Positions 30,701 through 40,300 of a stretch of 64,000 bases of DNA are shown piece after piece. The stretch's first letter is position 1. Each line of letters starts with the position of its first letter. Both the position numbers and the translations under genes were made by a program. The notes beneath the pieces were generated by a model, which worked only from the letters and a program-made list of their open reading frames with translations, had not been told where the DNA came from and searched no databases. The DNA comes from a virus, in IMG/VR virus record IMGVR_UViG_3300045283_000116, positions 1 through 64,000 of that record. The stretch is one strand, 5' to 3'.

Positions 30701-32783
30701 CAAGGTCGGAGACCTCTACTTCAAGGTCACGACCGGAGTCGGGAATTGGGTCAGGGACCAGCTCGGGCTTTTCAACCAGGCCAAGCAGGACCGGGAGAAC
30801 ACGGAGGCGCTCGCGTCGGAGCTTGCGCATCAGAGGCTCGCTCAGGGCACCGGCATCACGCGCACCGACCGACAGTCGCTCATCGACGAGCAGTTGAGGA
30901 ACCTCCCCGACTGGTATCGCAGCAACCCGGCGGTCCAGCGGCAGGCCGCTCAGGTGGCCGACCGGGAGATAGCGGCAGCCAAACGACGCGGGGCCGCGGG
31001 GCAGGGCACGCTCCTGACGACGAACCAGATCGACCGGGGGCTCAGGCAGCGACTCGCCGACGCCACGAGCGACAAGGAACGCTTCGACGCCTACGACAAG
31101 GCGTCGAGCGACTTGAGCAACTCCTACGCCACGATCTTCGGCGGGAGGCAGGCCAAGGCGGCGTCGGCTGCCGAGCGGTCCAAGGTCGTCGCAGGCCGGG
31201 CGCTCCTGTCCGCCCAGACGGGCGACTGGACCGCGCTCCAGAAGGCACTTGCGGACGGCTCGATCTCCCTCGACGGCTACGCCCAGGCGATCACCGACAC
31301 GATCGCCCAGACGGGCGTCACGGGCGTCACGGTCAAGAGGGCGCAGTACGGGATCGAGCAGGCCCTCACGAACCTCGGCAAGGCGGCGTTGCTGGGTCCC
31401 GCGGGTCAGGGCGACGCGACGAAAGCGCTCAAGCAGATCAAGGACATCCAGGACTCGATCACCGGACCTGCCCAGCAGAACTTCCAGACCGCGTTGTCTC
31501 TCGCGCAGACCCCGCAGCAGGACGAGGCGGCTCGCCAGACCTACCTGGATCAGGCCCCCCGCTTCATCATGGGGGTCTTCAACAGGAGGATTCGCGCCGC
31601 GCTGGCCGACATCGCGCGACTCCAGCTTCTCCCTCGCACGACCGCCAATCTGCAAGCGCTCCGCGAGGACAGGTCGACCCTCGCGCAGACCCGCCAGCAG
31701 AGGGGCCTGTACCAGCCGACGTTCGACGCGACGGTCCTACAACAGAGCCAGCAGCATCTCGAGCAGAGCGTCTTCCCGCTGATCGACTCGAGGGCCGCGC
31801 TCGCCGAGGCCAGAACCTCAGACCCGACCGAGAAGATGCGGATCGCGCTGGAGGCAATCAACCACAAGATCCGCGACATGGTGAAGGCGCACCTGACGCA
31901 CACCAAGGAGTTCATCGACCTCCAGACCGCGGCCGCCACGGCGTTGCAGAACGTCGCCGACAACGCCGTGCAGCAGTACGACGACCAGGCCGCGGTCGCC
32001 GACTCGGCCGCGGGGATCGGAGCGACCCAGGCCCAGAAGCTCACGACGGCGCTCAACCGCTCGATCGACCGGCTCGCATTCCTGCGCAGCCACCACGCCT
32101 CCGCACACGACATCTCCCAGCAGATCGTCGCGGTCAACAACAACCGCGCGGCGTGGCAGGACTACCTGACCGGCCAGGCCCAGGCGTACGTCCGGGCGTC
32201 GGCCAATCTCGCGGCGAGCGGCACCACAGACCCGGTGAAGCTCGCAGATATCAACTTGAGGCGCGACATCCAGTTGAGCAAGTACGCGCAGACCCCGGCC
32301 GAGAAGATCGACGCGCTCGCCACGGTCCGTAGCGACCGGCAAGCTCGGCGTCAGGCGGGCTGGCAGGACCGGCTGGACACGATCAACTTCAACCTCGACA
32401 TGGGCCGGATCAGCAAGGACATCGCCGCCACGGAGATCGAGGCGCTGGCCCGGAGGGTCAAGAACAACAAGGCGTACAAGAACCAGCTCCTGCTGCAAGC
32501 GCACGAGCTCCGCGCGTCCCAGGCTGACGCCAGCAACTACGAGCTCAACGTCGGCAACATCAAGTTCCCGACCGCGTACGAGGTCATGCGCGGCATCGGG
32601 CAGGCCAACAAGGCTTCGTCGCGGACGCTGAGCACCGGCAACGTTCATGCGACTGCAAACGCAACTATCAACGTCAACGTGGCGAACAGGGGCGACGTGG
32701 GCGCGGTCTCCGACGCGATCGACACGGTTCTGTCGACTCACGTCCGATCCACGCTGCGGGCGAAGGGAGTGCTTGGCGGATGA
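27762..32783 (+). CDS. Tape measure protein, 1673 aa
   Basis: The longest helical protein of the tail module; its length sets tail length (at about 0.15 nm per residue, a tail near 250 nm; rule-of-thumb only). N-terminal coiled coil (residues 1-130), then a hydrophobic, Gly/Ala-rich segment about 285-330 (FAGWTAAASLTFGAVRALGL) that may enter the membrane, helical repeats, a second hydrophobic part about 890-930, and a C-terminal coiled coil. Starts at ATG 27762 overlapping the chaperone frame. Contains exact GACTCGAGTC at 28157-28166. Longest minus-strand frames here are shadows of this gene. Confidence 0.9.
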   Translation: MADRSINPETNVKLDKLESTVSRLDTRLGQEAQIARENAAKVERAATRRAAAAERGTAPAAGPTEKATIDEATLSTERLVKAQADALAAARQRLAVEQEEGRVLAANAATISAQAERVRAAARQESPLLQAATRVQRLNDPALIQARAEQEAAIAARGRAYSSQKLLGPGPQPTPQLLLGAGPQPPPQRLLTAGEDLSKVAKGYGDMEHAQAAAETQTARSTQTTSLFSRELRELDAQLEYEARAYNLAADAAARHGLLTSETIGYMARGQVTARQFGAEILGTIGKFAGWTAAASLTFGAVRALGLLGKGAVDAASGVGLVSRVLNNVDSSKLQQSFRDLSAQFNVPIEDTVQAVYGSAKVFNDQADAVQGATVALYAMKVGELTAAQSTQYLNAIVNGFKLTAADLLPVLDSVNNVQNRFGGNQGQLIAGVAKAAGAFRLAGGNFRDLIALIETGTKLTGASGENVGTAISRAASRQLTPQGAAALRSVGITPGGGFMDTLTQAVKLAKDASPEQVNALARALVPSGGQFARFFIPIIQNPQLLRRIQGAAGEDQAQGSAARELRHALGQVNEQISAIGHGIERLGSAFASAGGLGGVGLLVRVLNQGLTMTTSLVEEISKIPGIKVALPFLELYGIVRALKFFNLGGSLPGAQPGSLRGGIQGLVTASPERIQNREILKDFESERNQLSGEAQNAARASRLAASRAKNLAIAAEQMAVGTEEQEAAVERANVAFRKSTEAALLSAQKAEEFQALNEREGIYRSLQRGGMAPIPAITAAGGRFGTGTLEHGAGGVPVEYARSLDAAAVADHRAAVEAEASARTRATAAADVVAAEEVAGARRVAVVREGVTTISEIEAVGMAAVATRWEVGMERITAATVAGFGVMGAAVRVGRAVPGAVRTGLGARIGGPVEALFVAGITSKAIYDHYDNYAKQEKSFSDAANAGTVNLEKTVTQGKAIQKQNEVTATGLLSDVAQGKVGDLYFKVTTGVGNWVRDQLGLFNQAKQDRENTEALASELAHQRLAQGTGITRTDRQSLIDEQLRNLPDWYRSNPAVQRQAAQVADREIAAAKRRGAAGQGTLLTTNQIDRGLRQRLADATSDKERFDAYDKASSDLSNSYATIFGGRQAKAASAAERSKVVAGRALLSAQTGDWTALQKALADGSISLDGYAQAITDTIAQTGVTGVTVKRAQYGIEQALTNLGKAALLGPAGQGDATKALKQIKDIQDSITGPAQQNFQTALSLAQTPQQDEAARQTYLDQAPRFIMGVFNRRIRAALADIARLQLLPRTTANLQALREDRSTLAQTRQQRGLYQPTFDATVLQQSQQHLEQSVFPLIDSRAALAEARTSDPTEKMRIALEAINHKIRDMVKAHLTHTKEFIDLQTAAATALQNVADNAVQQYDDQAAVADSAAGIGATQAQKLTTALNRSIDRLAFLRSHHASAHDISQQIVAVNNNRAAWQDYLTGQAQAYVRASANLAASGTTDPVKLADINLRRDIQLSKYAQTPAEKIDALATVRSDRQARRQAGWQDRLDTINFNLDMGRISKDIAATEIEALARRVKNNKAYKNQLLLQAHELRASQADASNYELNVGNIKFPTAYEVMRGIGQANKASSRTLSTGNVHATANATINVNVANRGDVGAVSDAIDTVLSTHVRSTLRAKGVLGG

Positions 32784-33223
32784 CCGTGGTGCACAACGTC
32801 TTCACGAACCCGGCGACCGGCGACCAGTTCACGTGGCCGATCAACCACGACACCGAGGACATGGGCGGGCGCTCGCGGCAGATCACCTACAGCGGCAACA
32901 CGAAGCAGGTCGGCCTGGTCCGCCAGCAGGGCGACAGTATCCCGATGCAGTTCAAGTACAGCGGAACGTTTTTCGATCAGGCGTCAATCCAGCGCATGTT
33001 CGACTTCTACAACCTCGGCCGCAGCCAGACGATCTACTTCACGGACTTCTCCGGGGCGATGTACGAAGTGCTCATCACGGAGTTCACGCCGGTCCGCAAG
33101 CGCACGGTGCGCAACAGCCGGGACTTCGCGCACGCCCCGACGTGGTACTGGACCTACACGATCACGATGGACGTGGTCACCGTTCTCGCTGGCTACCTGC
33201 TGGGCCACGTCGTCGACGCATGA
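32780..33223 (+). CDS. Distal tail / minor tail protein, 147 aa
   Basis: ATG 32780 overlaps the tape measure stop. A compact protein with RQQGDSIPMQFKYSGTF, FYNLGRSQTIYFTDFSGAM and WYWTYTITMDVV; the look of a small baseplate hub component. In siphoviruses the gene after the tape measure usually encodes the distal tail protein. Confidence 0.6.
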   Translation: MTVVHNVFTNPATGDQFTWPINHDTEDMGGRSRQITYSGNTKQVGLVRQQGDSIPMQFKYSGTFFDQASIQRMFDFYNLGRSQTIYFTDFSGAMYEVLITEFTPVRKRTVRNSRDFAHAPTWYWTYTITMDVVTVLAGYLLGHVVDA

Positions 33224-35616
33224 GCCCTCGTCCACTCGGCGCACGCGGTGTCAAGGACGTACCGAAGCTCCGCGCCGCGCAGTTCCTCCAGCCGCCGAGC
33301 GCGGAGGCGGGTCCGGAGGGCAGCACCGGCTCTCGCGGCACAGCACCGATCGACACGATCAACCACTTCGCCGGGATCGGCTTCGACACGGTCAGCAACC
33401 AGGTCTACGGGACCTGCTGCCCCACGGGTATCGGCAACTTGATCCGCCTGACCTCGGGCTACTACACCGACCGGCAGATCCAGCCGTCGTCCGATGATGT
33501 CTACGACCTGTACCGGCGCGCGGGCAATCCGGGCTTCGTGCCGGGCGTGTCGGTCCAGGACGGCCCGGACGACCAGGGGTGCTATATCCAGGACGCCCTC
33601 GACGAGGTCCGCATCAACGGGATGGGGGCGGGCAAGTACGGCCGGGTCTACGCCCTCGCGCACGCCACGGTCGACCACACGAATGAGGCGGAGCTCAAGC
33701 AGGCCATGCAGATTTTCGGCGGCCTGCTCTACCAGACGGAGATTTCGGCGGCCCAGGACGCGGCCTACGAGGTCGTCTACGCGGAGGCCACGGCCGGAAT
33801 CCCGGTCGACCTCAAGGACCCTGACACGTGGTGGGACGGGTTCTCGGGGGAGGACCGTGGCGCTCATGTGACGGTGGCCGGAGCCTACGAGCCGACCGAG
33901 ATGCAGGACATCATCACCTGGGGCTATCGCATCCCGACGACCCGCAACTACCGGCAGGTCAATGCGGGGCGTCTCCAGGAGGTCTGGATCGTCATCTGGC
34001 CGTGGACGCTGGAGCACCCGAACTTCCAGGAGGGCGTCGACTACGACGCGCTCCAGACCGCCTACCACGCCCTGACGGGCGGCAACCTGCCGCCGCAGCC
34101 GACCCCGACCTCGATCGCGGGGCGCTGGAAGTCCGGCAAGCACGTCGGGGCTGCCAAGCCGCGCGCGAATGTGATGGTCCGCCGCGGCCATTACCACCGC
34201 CGCTACTCGGCCGACGGCGTGTGGCAGGCCGTCTGGGTCGCGGACTCCGACTGGATGGTCATCCCGAACATCACGCAGATCACGCTCGAGTCGAGCTTCG
34301 ACAGCAACGGCGTGACGGTGGCGACCGTCCAGATGGACAACGTCGGCTACATCAATGCCGTGGGCGCTCTCGGCGATCCGTTCCACAAGATCGAGCGCGG
34401 CTGGTTCTCGCCGCTGCGGGCGTACAAGGCTCCGGGCCGTCCGAGCCTCTTTCACGAGCCGAACGAGTGGGACCGGCTGCTCACCGACTCGGTGGAGATC
34501 CACATCTCGCAGGGCTACGGGGACCAGATCGTCCCGACCTTCTCCGGGCTCATCGACTCGGCCACCGTCGGCGACCTGCCCGACCAGATCACGCTGTCAT
34601 GTCGCGACTTCGGTCTGAACCTCGTCGACAGCAAGCTGTTCGGCTGGAACATCGACCCCGACAAGCGTGATCCGGTGACGTTCTACGACCGCGGTCAGGT
34701 CCAGCAGCGCCTCGACTCCAAGGTCAAGGCCACGCGGGACGAGGGGGCTCTCCAGCAGAAGAAGGGCGTCCTCATCGACGACCTGTCCGACATGGTGAAG
34801 ATCGCCTGCCGATGGGGCGGCTGGAACGTCAACAACATGCGCATCGACCCGACCGGAAACCTCGGGCCGCACGGACTCAAGGCACAGGGAATCGTGTTCG
34901 ACGTGCAGAGCACGCTCATGGACATCATCAAGAAGGCGTGCGATCTGACCGGCTTCATCTTCTACATCGAGCCCGCGAGCGGCGCGCATCCCAACGGCCG
35001 CCCGGTGTTCAAGCAGTCCGAGGCCGCGGGCCAGAACCCGCCGATCTTCACGGAGATCCGCGACGACCAACTCCTGACTGGAGTCCAGTACCAGACGGAC
35101 AACACGCAGAAGGCGAGCATCATCCGGGTCCGCGGCAAGCTCCCGAAGAACGGTCGCGGGGGTCTCAAGCTCGGCGGCGACCAGACCCTCGGGATCACCG
35201 GGCTCTACCGCCCGCCGTGGCACAAGACCATCTACCTGACGGGGACCGACCGCGACGCGCGCGTCCTGCGCCACGAGATCCACCAGGAGCCGCTGTTCAC
35301 CACGCAGCACGAATGCGACCTGGCCGCTCAGTTGATCGCCTTCCGGCAGGCCCTCGCTGCCACCACGGCCACCGTCGAGATCCCGGCCTACCCGTACTTC
35401 TACCTCGACCGGGTCCTGACGCTCATGGATCGTCCGTCCGGGATCAATTCCCGCATGTGGCTGGCGCACATCACGAGCACGCAGACGTTGGGTCAGAACG
35501 GCACCTACAAGATGTCGCTCGGCGTGGCGCTGCTCGACAACCCGGACGTGTCGGAGGTCGTCAAGGATCTGATCGTCACGTGGGCCGAGCCGAACCTCGG
35601 GATTACGGGGTGGTGA
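33220..35616 (+). CDS. Baseplate/tail protein with N-terminal papain-like domain, 798 aa
   Basis: ATG 33220 overlaps the previous stop. Residues about 45-290 resemble papain-fold (C1/C39-like) peptidase domains seen in some actinobacterial phage proteins: Cys66/67 in YGTCCPTGIGNLI, a SDDVYDLY helix, DDQGCYIQDALDEVRING, then His216 in GAHVTVAGAY and ITWGY in place of the usual NSWG. Residues about 330-798 are a tail/baseplate part with QITLESSFDSNGVTVATVQM, FSGLIDSATVGDLPDQI and a C-terminal segment as in tail hub proteins. The enzyme could cleave during assembly or cut host surface peptides at infection; not shown. Exact GACTGGAGTC at 35076. Confidence 0.6.
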   Translation: MSPRPLGARGVKDVPKLRAAQFLQPPSAEAGPEGSTGSRGTAPIDTINHFAGIGFDTVSNQVYGTCCPTGIGNLIRLTSGYYTDRQIQPSSDDVYDLYRRAGNPGFVPGVSVQDGPDDQGCYIQDALDEVRINGMGAGKYGRVYALAHATVDHTNEAELKQAMQIFGGLLYQTEISAAQDAAYEVVYAEATAGIPVDLKDPDTWWDGFSGEDRGAHVTVAGAYEPTEMQDIITWGYRIPTTRNYRQVNAGRLQEVWIVIWPWTLEHPNFQEGVDYDALQTAYHALTGGNLPPQPTPTSIAGRWKSGKHVGAAKPRANVMVRRGHYHRRYSADGVWQAVWVADSDWMVIPNITQITLESSFDSNGVTVATVQMDNVGYINAVGALGDPFHKIERGWFSPLRAYKAPGRPSLFHEPNEWDRLLTDSVEIHISQGYGDQIVPTFSGLIDSATVGDLPDQITLSCRDFGLNLVDSKLFGWNIDPDKRDPVTFYDRGQVQQRLDSKVKATRDEGALQQKKGVLIDDLSDMVKIACRWGGWNVNNMRIDPTGNLGPHGLKAQGIVFDVQSTLMDIIKKACDLTGFIFYIEPASGAHPNGRPVFKQSEAAGQNPPIFTEIRDDQLLTGVQYQTDNTQKASIIRVRGKLPKNGRGGLKLGGDQTLGITGLYRPPWHKTIYLTGTDRDARVLRHEIHQEPLFTTQHECDLAAQLIAFRQALAATTATVEIPAYPYFYLDRVLTLMDRPSGINSRMWLAHITSTQTLGQNGTYKMSLGVALLDNPDVSEVVKDLIVTWAEPNLGITGW

Positions 35617-36143
35617 TGAGCGACCAGGCCACATCCGTCCCGACCCATGCGCTTCACCGTTCGATCGGGACGCTGGCGCACGGTATCGCCCAGGAGATCC
35701 TCAATACCGAGCGCAGTCGGCAGTGGGGCGCGCTGCGCGAGTGCGTGGAGCAATTCCAGATTTCAGTCTCGGGAACCGCCTCGGACTACCCCGGCTGGCT
35801 GGAGCTCGAGCTCAAGTTCACGCAGCACTTCGTGACGGTGACCGGCAACCGGATGTCCGATCTCGAGCGGCCGCACTTCTACTACGGCTTCGAGCTTGTC
35901 ACCGGCCAGTCCCAGAACGCGATCGTGATCGAGAACACGCCGGGCGGCGTGACCCGCTCGGACCCGGTGATGTTCTGCGCCGTCGTCACCGAATGGGTCA
36001 TCAGCGACGCCTCGATGGTGACCGGAGCCAAGCTCAAGCTCGGTGCCATCGCGCCGGGGGACACGGTCGTCTTCGACGGCTTCGTGCACGTCTCGTTCCA
36101 GGGGCTCGGGGCGACCTACCAAGACGAGGACACCCAGGAGTAG
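35616..36143 (+). CDS. Minor tail protein, 175 aa
   Basis: ATG 35616 overlaps the preceding stop. N-terminal helix (GIAQEILNTERSRQWGALRE) then a beta sandwich-like part (YPGWLELELKFTQHFVTVTG, DTVVFDGFVHVSFQGLG). Could be an attachment or carbohydrate-binding module of the baseplate. Family not recognised. Confidence 0.5.
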   Translation: MSDQATSVPTHALHRSIGTLAHGIAQEILNTERSRQWGALRECVEQFQISVSGTASDYPGWLELELKFTQHFVTVTGNRMSDLERPHFYYGFELVTGQSQNAIVIENTPGGVTRSDPVMFCAVVTEWVISDASMVTGAKLKLGAIAPGDTVVFDGFVHVSFQGLGATYQDEDTQE

Positions 36144-36145
36144 AC

Positions 36146-37369
36146 ATGGAGCAGACGATCTTCGCCGGACTGTCGACGCTGGAACCGGGCGACGCCCTGT
36201 ACGACAACGGCGCGGCGTTCACGGACCGCAACATCCGCACGATCGACAGCCTGCTCCAGCTCGGGACGGTCACGCACGTCCACGACGCCCACGCACCGCT
36301 TCCTGCGCCTACCGTCGCACCTTCGGTCGTGGCGAACGCGACGGGCGGCCAGATCCCGGCGAACACCACGGTCTACTTCGGGCTGACCGCGGTGGATGCC
36401 TACGGCGGCGAGACGAACATCGGGCCGCTCGGCAGCGCTGCGACGCCGGGGGGCTTCGGGACGCCGACGATCGCCCCGTCCGCGGTTGCGAGCTACAGCG
36501 GCGGCAACCTGCCGATCGCGCAGTATTACTACGCCGTCACGCTCGCCGACGGGATGGGCGGCGAGACGGAGACCGGGCCGTACACGAGCCTGTCGCGCGA
36601 CCCCGGCTACGCCAGCGGCCAGATCATCCTCAGCGGCCTGACGACGATTCTGCACTCGGAGGCGCTGGCGACCGGCTGGCGCGTCTACCGGTCCGTCAAC
36701 GGCGGGCAGTTCGCCTTCCTCGCCTCGGGTGCGGCGGGGCAGGACACGGTCACCGACGACGGGAACCTGTGCGCCGACTGCACGCAAGCGCCGCCCACGG
36801 TGAGCACCACCGCCTCGACGGCGTCGATCGCGGTCACCGTGCCTCCGCTGGGCTCCGGGGCGTCCTCGTGGAGGCTGTACGGCGGGGTGTCGCCACCGTT
36901 CGGCTCGCCGTCGCTGGTCGGCACGGGCCTGGGCTCGGGTGGTGTCGGGTTCACCGTGACCACGTTGGGATTCCAGTCGGGATCTCCGCCGCCGGTCAGC
37001 CTGTCGAAGCCGGGCGCGAACAAGATCAACCCGGCGACCGACATGCTCCCCGCGGCGTCGGGTGCGATCACGCTGGGCGCTGGCTGCTCGGCGTATGGCA
37101 CCGGCTATGCCGCGCCTCGAGTCTCACGAATGGCGCAGGATCTCCGGGTTCTGGAGGGCGTCGTCGCCGGACCGGGGACGGCCGGGAGCACGCTGGTGAC
37201 CCTTGCCCCCGCGGATCGCCCGACTGCAATCCACGCTTTCAGCGTCGCGTCGCTCACTACGCCACGCAGCCAGGTCGGTGTCGACGTGATGCCGGACGGC
37301 CGAGTGGTGCTCGTCAACGCTGCGACCGCGGCCGTGTCCCTCGACGGGATCGCGTTCAGGGTGACGTAG
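36146..37369 (+). CDS. Tail fibre protein, short paralogue, 407 aa
   Basis: ATG 36146. Begins FAGLSTLEPGDALYDNGAAF followed by RNIRTID and HVHDAHAPL, then two fibronectin/Ig-like beta domains with YYYAVTLADGMGGETETGP, a Cys pair (LCADC), and a C-terminal part. The first about 290 residues align region by region with the N-terminus of the giant fibre gene that follows ([59 protein letters not shown]). The two are tandem paralogues. Exact function: probably baseplate-proximal fibre. Confidence 0.65.
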   Translation: MEQTIFAGLSTLEPGDALYDNGAAFTDRNIRTIDSLLQLGTVTHVHDAHAPLPAPTVAPSVVANATGGQIPANTTVYFGLTAVDAYGGETNIGPLGSAATPGGFGTPTIAPSAVASYSGGNLPIAQYYYAVTLADGMGGETETGPYTSLSRDPGYASGQIILSGLTTILHSEALATGWRVYRSVNGGQFAFLASGAAGQDTVTDDGNLCADCTQAPPTVSTTASTASIAVTVPPLGSGASSWRLYGGVSPPFGSPSLVGTGLGSGGVGFTVTTLGFQSGSPPPVSLSKPGANKINPATDMLPAASGAITLGAGCSAYGTGYAAPRVSRMAQDLRVLEGVVAGPGTAGSTLVTLAPADRPTAIHAFSVASLTTPRSQVGVDVMPDGRVVLVNAATAAVSLDGIAFRVT

Positions 37370-40300
37370 ATGGATCAGACGCCGTTCGCGGGCCTGACTG
37401 TTCTCCAGCGCGGGGATGCGCTGGCAGTCGGCACTCCGTTCACGGACCGCGACGTGCGTACCGTCGACCACTACCTGCGCGTTGGCGCGATCGACCATCG
37501 CCACGACGCGCACCCGGCGCTCGCCAACCCGCAGGTCGCGCCGGGCGTGACCGTCGACCCGAGCGCGGGCCAGCTCACCCCGGACACGACGTACTACGTG
37601 GGCTTCACGCTGCTGGACAGCTTCCAGGGTGAGACCGCAGTCTCCCCTTTGGGGTCGGGGGCCACGCCGCCCGGCCTGACGGACCCGACCGAGGCTCCGG
37701 TGGCGTCCGCTGTCTACACGGGCGGGACGCTCACGCCCGCCACGTACTACTACACGGTCACGCTCATGGACGAGTTCGGCGGCGAGACGCTGCCGAGCCC
37801 TGTCGCGCAGGTGAGCGTCGACTACGGCCACGCCTCGGCGACGGTGCTCATCAGCGGCTTGCTCGCCGTCAACGACGGCAACCCGGTGCGCCTGTATCGC
37901 TCGACGAACGGCGGCACCTACGACTACGTGGACTCGATCGCCTCGGATGTCGACTCGTACGTCGACGACGGCGCGGAGTGCATCGACTGCGGAATCGGGA
38001 CTCCAGTCGTGAACAACACCATGAGCATCTCGAGGCTCCTGGTGACCGTGCCGTCGGCGGCGGTGGCAAGCGCGGCGGGGTTCGGGCTGTACTGCTCGGA
38101 CGCGCCGGATCTGGCGACCCCCGCGTTCATTGGCTTCCTCCCGGCCGCGAGCGCGGGGGTCCCGATCCAGATCGACAGCCCGTTGTTCGCCCCCGGCGAG
38201 CCGCCTCCTGTGTCGATGTCGACGCCGGGGGCGAACAAGATCGACCCGGACACGGAGTTGATCGACTGGCACTGGCTGCGGCCGGTGGACACGTGGGCGT
38301 CGCTTGGCGAGGGCGTCAACGGCGATGTGCGCATGGCGATGGACACGAAGTTCATCTGGACGCCGAGCGGCTCGGGTGCCGTGGTGGCCGACGACTGGAT
38401 GCGCGTGCCGGGGACCACCGGCATGAACGGCGTCGGCGTCATCGACGGCAACGGCCACGCTGCATCCGGCTCGGCGATCGAGTTCACCGCCTCCGGCAAC
38501 GTCCACGTCGCGGTGTCGCAGGGCGTCGGCGGCTCGGCACAGGTGCTCATCGGCAGCGCGGACCCGACGCTGTACGACGGCGACGAGCTCGACTGGCTGT
38601 ACGGCACCCCGAGCGCTCCGGGCACTGAGCTCGCGCACATCAAGGCGACCTCGTCCGGCGCGGAGTGGACCCAGGTCACCGAGCTCACCGGGGTCAGCCA
38701 GGACACGTCGGGATTCCAGTCGTTCGCTCTGGACGCGGCGCACACCAGCGACTACGCGATCGCCGAGTACGACGCCTCGGCGCGGCCGGGCTCCGTCCAC
38801 GGCATCGGCTTCCAGGACCCGTCCGGCAACGTGCTGTGCCTCACCTACTACAGCGGCTACGCCCTGTTCGACGGCCCGCCGTTCGTCGGCGGAAGCCAGA
38901 TCCACGCGTTCTCGTCGCCGCCGTCGACGACCGGATGGATTGTCCTCTCGCGGCTCGGCAGCACGATCCGCCTCGAGCATTGGACCGGCGATCCGGCCGG
39001 GGGCGGAACCGTCGACTACAGCCAGGACTACGTCCTTACCGGCACGCTGGCGACGCACTTCGGCGGGGGCGCATCCTGCTTCCCGATCTATTGGGGCACG
39101 GGCGCGACGTACACCGCGGACATCCTGCGCGCGAGCCGCGGCGTGACGCTGAAGGCGCTGCTCGCAAGCGTCGACGGGAGTCCCGAGAAGGCCCTGATGC
39201 GCGACGACGGGACCTCGGACTTCCAGATCACGCTCGGCGGCTACGACCGCATCCAGTCGCTCGAGATCGTCGGCGCGGGCGGCACCACCGTGGACACGGT
39301 TGCCACGGTTGGCGGCAGCGCACGGGTGACGGTGACCGGTGCGATGGGCGGCAGCGGTGCGTCCGGCGCTCCGGGTCCTCCCGGTCCGACCGGCGCTACC
39401 GGCCCTGTTGGTCCGACCGGCGCGACCGGTGACCCCGGCGCTACCGGTCCGCCCGGCGCGACCGGCCCGACTGGCGCGACGGGTCCGGTCGGTCCCGCTG
39501 GCCCAACGGGTCCCGCTGGCGTGACCGGGCCGGTCGGGGCTACCGGGCCGCAAGGCATACAGGGCGTGCAAGGCGTCATCGGACCTACCGGTGCGACCGG
39601 GCCTGCCGGAACAGCGGGCGTCGTCGGCGCGACCGGCCCGACCGGAGCCACGGGTCCGACCGGTGCGACCGGACCTACCGGGGCCACCGGACCTGCGGGT
39701 ACCGCGGGCGCGATCGGCGCGACCGGGCCGGTCGGCGCAACTGGACCGACTGGAGTCACAGGTCCGGCCGGGGTCGCCGGTCCGACCGGCGCGACAGGTC
39801 CGGCTGGCACGGCTGGCGCTGTTGGCGCGACGGGACCGACCGGCCCGCAAGGCACCGCGGGCACCACTGGCGCGACCGGCGCGACAGGACCGACCGGCGC
39901 GACCGGACCGACCGGCGCGACCGGACCGACCGGCGCGACCGGACCGACCGGCGCGACCGGACCGACCGGCGCGACCGGACCCATTGGGGCCACCGGACCC
40001 ACTGGACCCATTGGCACCAGTGGCGGCCGGACGTTCTGGCTTGACTATCAGGACAAGTCGGCCGTAACCCCGACCTACGGAACGGTGGTGGAGGCCCCGA
40101 GTCTGAAGACGCAGACCGCGCTCAGCCTGACCCTGTCGGGAACCTCCAACACTTTCGCCGCGGGCTTCATCTCACCCGATGGAGTTCCTGGGACCGCGGT
40201 GTATCCACCCGAAACCGGAATCCTCCGGGACATCTACGGCATCGTGACGACTCCCGGTGCCTTCGCGACGATCACGGTCTACGTCGCCGTGCTTGATCCG

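Noticed and set aside
28455-31655. Minus-strand open frame of 1066 codons across the tape measure gene
   Set aside because: High GC makes long antisense frames; the product is Arg/Leu/Val-rich and low complexity, with no ribosome-binding site, and lies exactly opposite the tape measure codons.
37124-39850. Minus-strand frame of 908 codons opposite the fibre gene
   Set aside because: Composition (RAGRTGR-type repeats) is the complement of collagen codons; no plausible start or domain.
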